From assembly GCA_902520695.1 (NCBI GenBank), contig CABYOT010000002.1:62001-126000 (forward strand): 64,000 nucleotides of DNA. Direction: 5' to 3'. Source of the stretch: an uncultured Pelagibacteraceae bacterium (GTDB lineage Bacteria; Pseudomonadota; Alphaproteobacteria; Pelagibacterales; Pelagibacteraceae). Below the pieces are notes generated by a model. That model did no database searches. It was not told the origin of the DNA and worked only from the letters and a program-made list of their open reading frames with translations. Below are positions 45,612 through 52,010 of the stretch, one piece after another; position 1 is the first letter of the stretch, and the number at the start of each line of letters is the position of its first letter. The translations under genes were made by a program, and so were the position numbers.

Positions 45612-46159
45612 TGAATAAAGTATTTCTAATCCTCTCATTTTTAATGGGATTGGTTGTTTTAGCATCTAATTATTTAGTCCAATTTCCAATTCAATATTAT
45701 GGTCTACAAGAAATTCTTACTTATGGAGCATTCAGTTATCCAATAGCATTTTTAATAACTGATCTAGCAAATAGATCTTTTGGTAAATTAGTTGCTAGAA
45801 AAATTGTATATATAGGATTTACAATAGGTATTTTGTTTACACTAATTTTCTCAACAAATTTTGCAGATTTAATTTCAGTAAGAATAGCAATTGGTTCAGG
45901 AACAGCATTTATTATCGCTCAATTACTGGATGTACAAATATTTGATCAATTAAGACAAAAAAAATGGTTTATTGCACCACTTGCCTCTTCATTAATTGGT
46001 TCTACCGTTGATACATTTTTATTCTTTTCAATTTCATTTTATGGAACAGGAATACCTTGGATGACACTTTCTTTAGGAGATTTAACAGTAAAGATTTTTG
46101 TAGCTTTAGTAATGTTAATACCTTTTAGATTATTACTAGGCACTTTAAAACCTGCTTAA
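45611..46159 (+). CDS. yhhQ: Queuosine precursor transporter (YhhQ/VUT family)
   Basis: This membrane protein takes up queuosine precursors such as preQ0 or preQ1 in characterised members (PF02592 family). The 182-residue protein has five to six hydrophobic segments and the family landmarks SYPIAFLITDLANRSFGK, ASLIGSTVDTFLFFSISFYG (start at SLIGS) and WMTLSLGDLTVK. It is co-transcribed with rpmB. The substrate is assigned from the family; no other queuosine gene is in the window. Confidence 0.85.
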   Translation: MNKVFLILSFLMGLVVLASNYLVQFPIQYYGLQEILTYGAFSYPIAFLITDLANRSFGKLVARKIVYIGFTIGILFTLIFSTNFADLISVRIAIGSGTAFIIAQLLDVQIFDQLRQKKWFIAPLASSLIGSTVDTFLFFSISFYGTGIPWMTLSLGDLTVKIFVALVMLIPFRLLLGTLKPA

Positions 46160-46160
46160 T

Positions 46161-47225
46161 TCAAATTTTTGGCTCTTGTTGTGTCATGCAATGAATAGCT
46201 CCAAAACCCCAAATTAAATCACTACAATCAATAGCAATAACTTTTCTGTTTGTAAAAAATTTTCTAAAAATTTTTAAAACCTTTTTGTCTTCTTTTACAT
46301 TAAATACTGGAACTAAGACTGTTTTATTACTTATAAAAAAATTTAAATAACTTGCTGGAACACGAGTTTTTTTTATGACAATTGGACTTGGCATAGGAAC
46401 CTTTATAATTTTAAATTTTTTTCCGTTTTCATCAGAACTTTTACTTAATATTTTTAAATTTTCCTTAAGAGCTTTGTAATTTTTATCTGATCTATTCTTT
46501 TCTATAGCTATCATAATTGTGCTTTTTGAAACAAACCTTGCTATATCATCGATATGACCGTGCGTGTCATCTCCAACAATTCCTTTATTAAGCCAAATAA
46601 AATTTTTTGTATTTAAGTATTTTGAAAACAATTTTTCATAGTCAATTTTTTTGAAACCTTTATTTCTCTCTTGTTTACTGCTTAATAAGCACTCTCTTGT
46701 TAACAGTATGGATCCAGAACCATTATTATCAAATGCTCCTCCCTCCATTACTACTCTTTGAATTTTATTTGAATTTGCTTTTTTTGGTAAAATACTTTCA
46801 ATATTTAAATACCTACTAATATAGTTATTAATTTTATTATCATTTCTGAAATTTTTATATTTTGACCAGGCATTAAATTTAAAATTTAGCATGGATTTTT
46901 TTTTATTTTTTTTGTTGACTAAAAATATTGGTCCAGTGTCTCTTAACCAAAGTCTGTCTGTCTTAAGTTTATGAAACTTAATATTAGATATATTACAACC
47001 TATTTTTTTTAAATATTTTTTTATGGTATTTATTTTGTTGTTACTATTGACTAATAAATCTATTCGTTGATGTTTTGTTAAATATTTTATTATGTTTCCA
47101 ACTACATTTGGAATATTTTCAAATAGTCCAGGCCAATCATTTTTATTGTGAGGCCAAGACATCCAAACGGATTTTTGAGGCTCCCATTCTGCTGGCATTC
47201 TAAATTCATTAATTTTTTTACTCAT
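46161..47225 (-). CDS. aguA: Agmatine deiminase
   Basis: AguA hydrolyses agmatine to N-carbamoylputrescine and ammonia. The 354-residue protein belongs to the peptidylarginine-deiminase-like family, with MPAEWEPQKSVWMSWPHNK at the N-terminus, LRDTGPIFLVN, VMEGGAFDNNGSGS, the HGHIDDIARFV site and the catalytic Cys346 in GAIHCMTQQEP. It is the last gene of the minus-strand polyamine operon and overlaps aguB by 8 bases. No arginine decarboxylase of the classical kind is in the window, so the agmatine source is unknown. Confidence 0.93.
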   Translation of the reverse strand: MSKKINEFRMPAEWEPQKSVWMSWPHNKNDWPGLFENIPNVVGNIIKYLTKHQRIDLLVNSNNKINTIKKYLKKIGCNISNIKFHKLKTDRLWLRDTGPIFLVNKKNKKKSMLNFKFNAWSKYKNFRNDNKINNYISRYLNIESILPKKANSNKIQRVVMEGGAFDNNGSGSILLTRECLLSSKQERNKGFKKIDYEKLFSKYLNTKNFIWLNKGIVGDDTHGHIDDIARFVSKSTIMIAIEKNRSDKNYKALKENLKILSKSSDENGKKFKIIKVPMPSPIVIKKTRVPASYLNFFISNKTVLVPVFNVKEDKKVLKIFRKFFTNRKVIAIDCSDLIWGFGAIHCMTQQEPKI

Positions 47226-48099
47226 CTTGAGGATTTTTGAGAATATTTTTGTAAAATTCAGTTCTTCTGTCTCTTAAAAAGGGCCAATGCTGTCTAGCAG
47301 TATCTATTTTTTTATAATCTACCTCACAAATCAAAATATCTTCTTTTTTATTTCCTGCTTTTGCAATGACTTTACCACTAGGATCTATCACCATTGAGTT
47401 TCCCCAAAATTCAATTTTTTTCTTACCTTTTGTTTCCACCCCAACTCTATTTATAGCAGCCACATAAGTTCCATTAGCAATAGCGTGCGATTTCTGTATT
47501 GTTATCCAAGAGTCTAATTGAGATTTTCCAAACTTTCTTTTTTCTTTTGGATGCCATCCAATAGCAGTAGGGTAAAAAATAATTTGGGCCCCTTTCAAAG
47601 CTGTTAACCTTGCTGCTTCAGGGAACCATTGATCCCAACATATGAGTGGACCTATCTTGCCAAACTTAGTTTTCACACTTTTGAAGCCAAGGTCTCCAGG
47701 GGTGAAATAAAATTTTTCATAATAACCAGGGTCATCAGGTATATGCATCTTACGATATTTAGATAATATATTACCATTTTCTCCAATTATGATACTTGTA
47801 TTATGATAAAACCCAGATGTTTTTTTTTCGAACATTGTAATATTTAATACAACACCAAGCTCCTTTGCTAGGTTACAAAATATTCTAGAGGTTGTTCCCG
47901 GAATTTTTTCAGCCAATTTAAAATTTGAATGACTTTCTGTTTGGCAAAAGTAATTAGTCAAAAATAGTTCAGGTAGACATATAATCTTTGCCTTTTTTTT
48001 TGCAGCTTTTTTTATATTTTTTATAGCTAAATCAATATTTGACTGAATTGTACCTAAAGATTTACTTTGTATTAAACCGATTTTGATTTTTTTGATCAT
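47218..48099 (-). CDS. aguB: N-carbamoylputrescine amidase
   Basis: AguB converts N-carbamoylputrescine to putrescine, CO2 and ammonia. The 293-residue nitrilase-superfamily protein has the full triad Glu44 (CLPELF), Lys117 (KYRKMHIPDDPGYYEK) and Cys154 (LICWDQWFPEAARL). The sequence AIGWHPKEKRKFG is typical of AguB. It lies between the deoxyhypusine-synthase-like gene (3-base gap) and aguA (8-base overlap). Confidence 0.94.
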   Translation of the reverse strand: MIKKIKIGLIQSKSLGTIQSNIDLAIKNIKKAAKKKAKIICLPELFLTNYFCQTESHSNFKLAEKIPGTTSRIFCNLAKELGVVLNITMFEKKTSGFYHNTSIIIGENGNILSKYRKMHIPDDPGYYEKFYFTPGDLGFKSVKTKFGKIGPLICWDQWFPEAARLTALKGAQIIFYPTAIGWHPKEKRKFGKSQLDSWITIQKSHAIANGTYVAAINRVGVETKGKKKIEFWGNSMVIDPSGKVIAKAGNKKEDILICEVDYKKIDTARQHWPFLRDRRTEFYKNILKNPQDE

Positions 48100-48102
48100 T
48101 GA

Positions 48103-49143
48103 TCAAAATATCTTGGAAAAATTTTTTCTCTCTCTATTTTTCCATTCACCTTTATGATAGGCGTCACTTGCTATTAAGGGTAATACACTTGTTGCTTCTG
48201 CAAAAACCATTTGCTCTTTGGTTATGTCTACTTTGCCCCATGAGCTTGCCTCTTTTAATGTTGAGCTACTGCATGCTCCATCTCTAGAGTCAGCAACTGT
48301 TATTTGAATAGCATATTTATGCATATCTACATCTTTTCCTAAAAGTTCAGCACAAATGACAGTGTCTTGAATAAAATTTTTTGGCACACCTCCTCCAATC
48401 ATAAATAGTCCTGACCCTTTAGATTTTATTTTAATTTCAGTTAATTCTCTAAACTCTCTTATTGAGTCAATTGTAATATGATTTTTTGGATTTCTTTCTT
48501 GGTGCATCACAAGTCCAAATCCAGCACTTGAATCAGTAAATGCTGGACAGAAAATTGGAACATTGTTGTCATATGCAACTTCTATTAATGAGTCTTTCTT
48601 TTTTGCATTAGTTTTAAGATATTTACCAATCTCTTTTATAAATTCTCTTGATGTATAACTTTTGGGCTCCAATTGATCTGCAATTTCCCCGATAGTTTTA
48701 TCACACATCTGAAGCTCTTCCTCATCAATATAAGTATCATATATTCTATCTACGTAGTTATTTCTTAACTCTGTATCATCTTGATACTGTGATCCCTGAT
48801 AATGCTTAAAACCAAGTGCCTCGAAGAAATCCATATCAATAATTGAAGCCCCTGTAGCTACTATTGCATCAACCATATTATATTTAACTAAATCTCTATA
48901 AATATGCATACATCCAGCAGCAGAAGTTGATCCTGCGAGTGTTAAAAAGATTGTGCAATCTTTATCTTTTATCATTTCATTATAAATATTTGCAGCATTT
49001 GCAGTCTCTCTTGAAACGAAAGACATTTTTTCCATTGAAGAAACAATTTTTCGAGCGTCAAAAGAAGTTATATCGATATGCTCAACTTCTTTACTAAGTA
49101 AATCACTTTTTCTATTACTTGACTGGTTTTTATTATCTGACAT
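48103..49143 (-). CDS. Deoxyhypusine synthase-like protein (possible homospermidine synthase)
   Basis: The 346-residue protein is homologous to deoxyhypusine synthase, which in eukaryotes and archaea modifies eIF5A using spermidine. Bacteria lack eIF5A, and some bacterial homologues make homospermidine, so a free-polyamine substrate is likely. The NAD-site and core motifs TLAGSTSAAG, VPIFCPAFTDSSAG and GGGVPKNFI are present. The lysine that forms the covalent intermediate is kept (Lys304 in SSWGKVD), but the catalytic His pair of the human enzyme (GGGVVKHH) is Asn-Phe here. It is coupled to the ornithine decarboxylase gene by a one-base overlap. Confidence 0.85.
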   Translation of the reverse strand: MSDNKNQSSNRKSDLLSKEVEHIDITSFDARKIVSSMEKMSFVSRETANAANIYNEMIKDKDCTIFLTLAGSTSAAGCMHIYRDLVKYNMVDAIVATGASIIDMDFFEALGFKHYQGSQYQDDTELRNNYVDRIYDTYIDEEELQMCDKTIGEIADQLEPKSYTSREFIKEIGKYLKTNAKKKDSLIEVAYDNNVPIFCPAFTDSSAGFGLVMHQERNPKNHITIDSIREFRELTEIKIKSKGSGLFMIGGGVPKNFIQDTVICAELLGKDVDMHKYAIQITVADSRDGACSSSTLKEASSWGKVDITKEQMVFAEATSVLPLIASDAYHKGEWKNRERKNFSKIF

Positions 49144-50321
49144 TAAGCAACAAGAAAATCTTTATTTGCTTCTTTGTCATACATCGTCATGATTGGATTA
49201 TCCTCAACTTCGTAAATATCATCAGAATAAAATCCATTAAAATTAGTTCTAAAAGTTAATCCATACGCTCCAAGCTGTCCTAACTCTATATAATCATTTT
49301 CTTTTATATTATTTGGTAAAATAAAAGGACCTTTCATATAATCCATACTATCACATGTTGGGCCGTAGAAATCGAAAGATGTTAATTTCTTGGAGATTAA
49401 TCTTCCATTAGTTATCATTTTTGATGGGTAAACAATATTAGGAACACCTGCGTCAAATAAAGTTCCATACGTTCCATCATTTATATAAAGTTTCTGTTTT
49501 TTTCTTAAATCAACTCTTACAATCGTTGAGCCGCTTTCTGCAACAATCGCTCTTCCAGGTTCACAAATAATTTCTGGAAGCTTATCTAATTTTAAATTAT
49601 TTAAAGCTTTTTTAATTTCATTAAAGTAAGCATCTAAAGATTGAGGAATAAGATCAGGATAAATAGTTGGAAAGCCTCCTCCAACATTAATTACATCTGG
49701 AATAATTTTAGTTTTTTTAATTATATTACCTATTTCAAATATTCCTTTTGAATAAGATATTGGGTGCATACATTGTGAACCAACATGGAAACTAAGTCCA
49801 ATTTTTTTAGAATATTGTTTTGTTAATCTAAGTAATCCAGTTGCTTCAGTATTAATTGCGCCAAATTTTTTTGATAAATCAATCTCTGCATGTTCATTAG
49901 ATACAGAAACTCTAACAAATAATTCTAAGTCTTTAGCGTAATTTGTACTTTCTAAAATTTTAATTAATTCATCTTTAGTATCCAAAGAAAAGGCCTTAAC
50001 ATTATATTTGAAATATGCCTCTTTAATACTTTCTCTACTTTTAACTGTATGCATATAAGAACAATTTGCGTTTGGACTTATTTTTCTAATGGCCTCAATT
50101 TCATTTATAGATGCTACGTCAAAACGATTTATACCGCTCTCAACAATGGTTTTAAGAACTACTGGATGAGGGTTAGTTTTTAACGCATAAAGTATTTTTC
50201 CAGGGAAATTTTTTTGGAAGAATTTTGAAGCCAATTTAATTGACTCCTTTCTAATACAATAAACAGGTCCTGTCGGTCTCAGTTGATTAACTAATTCTTC
50301 AACTGACTTAAATTTTTGCAT
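49143..50321 (-). CDS. odc: Ornithine decarboxylase (PLP fold III)
   Basis: This enzyme decarboxylates ornithine to putrescine. The 392-residue protein is of the alanine-racemase-fold ODC type, with PLP lysine Lys48 in LYALKTNPHP, SFHVGSQCM, VGGGFPTIYP, the phosphate-binding EPGRAIVAESG, NDGTYGT and the catalytic Cys323 in YGPTCDSMD. Lysine or arginine decarboxylation cannot be excluded; an arginine activity would feed aguA and aguB in the same operon. It is the first gene of the operon, with a good SD (AGAGGTG) and a structured 144-base leader region. Confidence 0.88.
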   Translation of the reverse strand: MQKFKSVEELVNQLRPTGPVYCIRKESIKLASKFFQKNFPGKILYALKTNPHPVVLKTIVESGINRFDVASINEIEAIRKISPNANCSYMHTVKSRESIKEAYFKYNVKAFSLDTKDELIKILESTNYAKDLELFVRVSVSNEHAEIDLSKKFGAINTEATGLLRLTKQYSKKIGLSFHVGSQCMHPISYSKGIFEIGNIIKKTKIIPDVINVGGGFPTIYPDLIPQSLDAYFNEIKKALNNLKLDKLPEIICEPGRAIVAESGSTIVRVDLRKKQKLYINDGTYGTLFDAGVPNIVYPSKMITNGRLISKKLTSFDFYGPTCDSMDYMKGPFILPNNIKENDYIELGQLGAYGLTFRTNFNGFYSDDIYEVEDNPIMTMYDKEANKDFLVA

Positions 50322-50346
50322 ATCTGCACCTCTAAAAAAAATTTAC

Positions 50347-50378
50347 AAAAAAAACCTTCATATCACGTATGCAAGTTT
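50347..50378 (-). terminator. Terminator-like hairpin in the odc leader (candidate attenuator)
   Basis: On the minus strand AAACUUGCAUA (50378-50368) and UAUGAAGGUUU (50362-50352) form a stem with 10 of 11 pairs around a five-base loop, followed at once by a run of eight U (50354-50347). This is the layout of an intrinsic terminator. It sits 25 bases before the odc start codon and after no upstream gene on that strand, so its natural role would be attenuation of the polyamine operon. Confidence 0.6.
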
Positions 50379-50397
50379 CATAAATGCAGCATTTATG
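50379..50397. repeat. Perfect 19-bp palindrome between odc and regA
   Basis: CATAAATGC, a single A, then GCATTTATG make a perfect inverted repeat. It abuts the terminator-like hairpin of the odc leader and lies 69 bases before regA. It may be an operator for a dimeric regulator acting on either divergent gene, or a second RNA hairpin in the odc leader. Confidence 0.65.
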
Positions 50398-50431
50398 GGA
50401 AATAATTAATAATGTAAAGTAAATAATGCTA

Positions 50432-50461
50432 TTGAAATATTAAAATTTACTTCCATATAAG
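50432..50461 (+). promoter_or_regulatory. Possible regA promoter
   Basis: TTGAAA (50432-50437) and TATAAG (50456-50461) are 18 bases apart, only 4 bases before the regA ATG. If used, the mRNA would be leaderless, with the start at or near the A of the ATG. The distance is tight, and AAGGG in the same place could instead be part of a ribosome site of a longer transcript. Confidence 0.3.
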
Positions 50462-50465
50462 GGCT

Positions 50466-51029
50466 ATGATTAACCAACCAACACTCCAAAAACTAAGTGA
50501 TTTTGAAGATAAAACCCTTTTAATAGTAGACGATGACAATCCATTTAGACAAAGATTGGCTAGAGCTATGGAAAAAAAAGGTTTTACAGTTACACAAGCT
50601 GAGAGTGTAAAGATTGGTATTGATACAGTAAAATCAAAAAGCCCTGCATTTGCTGTTGTTGATCTAAGATTGAATGATGGGAATGGACTAGAGGTAGTAA
50701 AAGAAATCCAAAAGGGAAACCTTAAAAGTAGAATTGTTATGCTAACTGGATATGGCAATATTCCAACAGCAGTTGCTGCAATTAAAGAGGGAGCAATTGA
50801 TTATATTGCTAAACCTGCGGATGCAGATGATGTTGAAAAAGCACTTTTAGCTGATCCAAATCAAAAACCAGCCCCACCTGAAAACCCAATGTCAGCTGAT
50901 AGAGTAAAATGGGAGCACATCCACAGAGTTTTTGAGTTATGTAACAGAAATGTCTCTGAAACTGCAAGAAGACTTAAGATGCATAGAAGAACTCTTCAGA
51001 GAATACTATCTAAAAGATCTCCCAGATAA
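50466..51029 (+). CDS. regA: Response regulator of the RegA/ActR/PrrA family
   Basis: RegA-type regulators control redox- and energy-related genes in alphaproteobacteria. The 187-residue protein has a receiver domain (acidic pocket VDDDN at 21-25, phospho-acceptor Asp66 in VVDLRLNDG, Lys116 in IAKPADADD) and a Fis-type helix-turn-helix at the C-terminus (NVSETARRLKMHRRTLQRIL), as in RegA. The cognate sensor RegB/ActS is not adjacent. It is divergent from the polyamine operon and could control it. Its end abuts the convergent ABC gene with a one-base gap. Confidence 0.92.
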   Translation: MINQPTLQKLSDFEDKTLLIVDDDNPFRQRLARAMEKKGFTVTQAESVKIGIDTVKSKSPAFAVVDLRLNDGNGLEVVKEIQKGNLKSRIVMLTGYGNIPTAVAAIKEGAIDYIAKPADADDVEKALLADPNQKPAPPENPMSADRVKWEHIHRVFELCNRNVSETARRLKMHRRTLQRILSKRSPR

Positions 51030-51030
51030 T

Positions 51031-51960
51031 TTAATTTTTTGTGAGTCTTAAAAATACATCTTCAAGATCTCCATCATCGGTTGAAATATCTTGTATTTTA
51101 ATATCTTGTTTTTTTATTTCTGTAATTATGGAGTCGATGCTTAGTTTGCTCTTTTCATAGGATAAAACTAACCTTTTCCCATCATTTGATAAAACTTTTA
51201 ATGACTCAAAAGTGTTATCCTTAATATTAGTTTTTTTATCTGTACTGACATATACAATTTTTGTTTTAATTCTTTCTAAGAGATTTTTAGTAGTATCCAA
51301 AGCAACTAATTTTCCTCCACTTAGAATACCAATTCTATCACACATTTTTTCTGCTTCCTCAAGATAATGAGTTGTTAATATTGTTGTTACCCCTTGTTTG
51401 TTCAAAGATTTCACGTTTTCCCACAATGTATTTCTAAGCTCCACATCTACTCCTGCAGTAGGTTCATCTAAAATTATAATTGGAGGTTGATGCACCATCG
51501 CTTTTGCTACAAGCAATCTTCTTTTCATACCACCTGATAAAGCTCTAGCATAACTGTCAGCTTGTTCCTCTAATGATACCAATTTCAATATAGTATCTGT
51601 AATTCTATCTTTTTTTCTAATTCCATATAGTCCTGCTTGAAGCTCTAAGAGTTTTCTGGGACTAAAAAATGGATCAAAGTTGACCTCTTGTGGAACAATT
51701 CCAATAGAGGCTCTAACTTGTCTAGGATTTTTATCTAAGTTAAACCCCCAAACATTTACTTCACCACCAGTTTTTATAACTGATCCACCTAATATGTTTA
51801 TAAATGTACTCTTTCCAGCCCCATTTGGTCCTAATAGACCAAAAATTTCACCTTCTTTCACCTCTAAGTTTAAATTATTAAGTGCATGAGTTTGTTTTGA
51901 ACCATTTTTTGAATAAACTTTATTCAAGTTTTTAACAGTTAAAACGTTTTTTTTATTCAT
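51031..51960 (-). CDS. ABC transporter ATP-binding protein (ABC-2 exporter type)
   Basis: The 309-residue protein has Walker A GPNGAGKST at 44-52, the signature LSGGMKRR at 141-148 and Walker B IIILDEP at 161-167, followed by a C-terminal domain of the kind found in ABC-2 exporters (DrrA/YadG-like; VEDVFLRL near the end as LEDVFLRLTKN). No permease gene is adjacent on either side: polA lies divergently upstream and regA convergently downstream. The exported substrate is unknown. Confidence 0.88.
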   Translation of the reverse strand: MNKKNVLTVKNLNKVYSKNGSKQTHALNNLNLEVKEGEIFGLLGPNGAGKSTFINILGGSVIKTGGEVNVWGFNLDKNPRQVRASIGIVPQEVNFDPFFSPRKLLELQAGLYGIRKKDRITDTILKLVSLEEQADSYARALSGGMKRRLLVAKAMVHQPPIIILDEPTAGVDVELRNTLWENVKSLNKQGVTTILTTHYLEEAEKMCDRIGILSGGKLVALDTTKNLLERIKTKIVYVSTDKKTNIKDNTFESLKVLSNDGKRLVLSYEKSKLSIDSIITEIKKQDIKIQDISTDDGDLEDVFLRLTKN

Positions 51961-52010
51961 ATGAGGGCATACATTTATTACATTTATAAAAATTAAGATA
52001 TCATTACATT

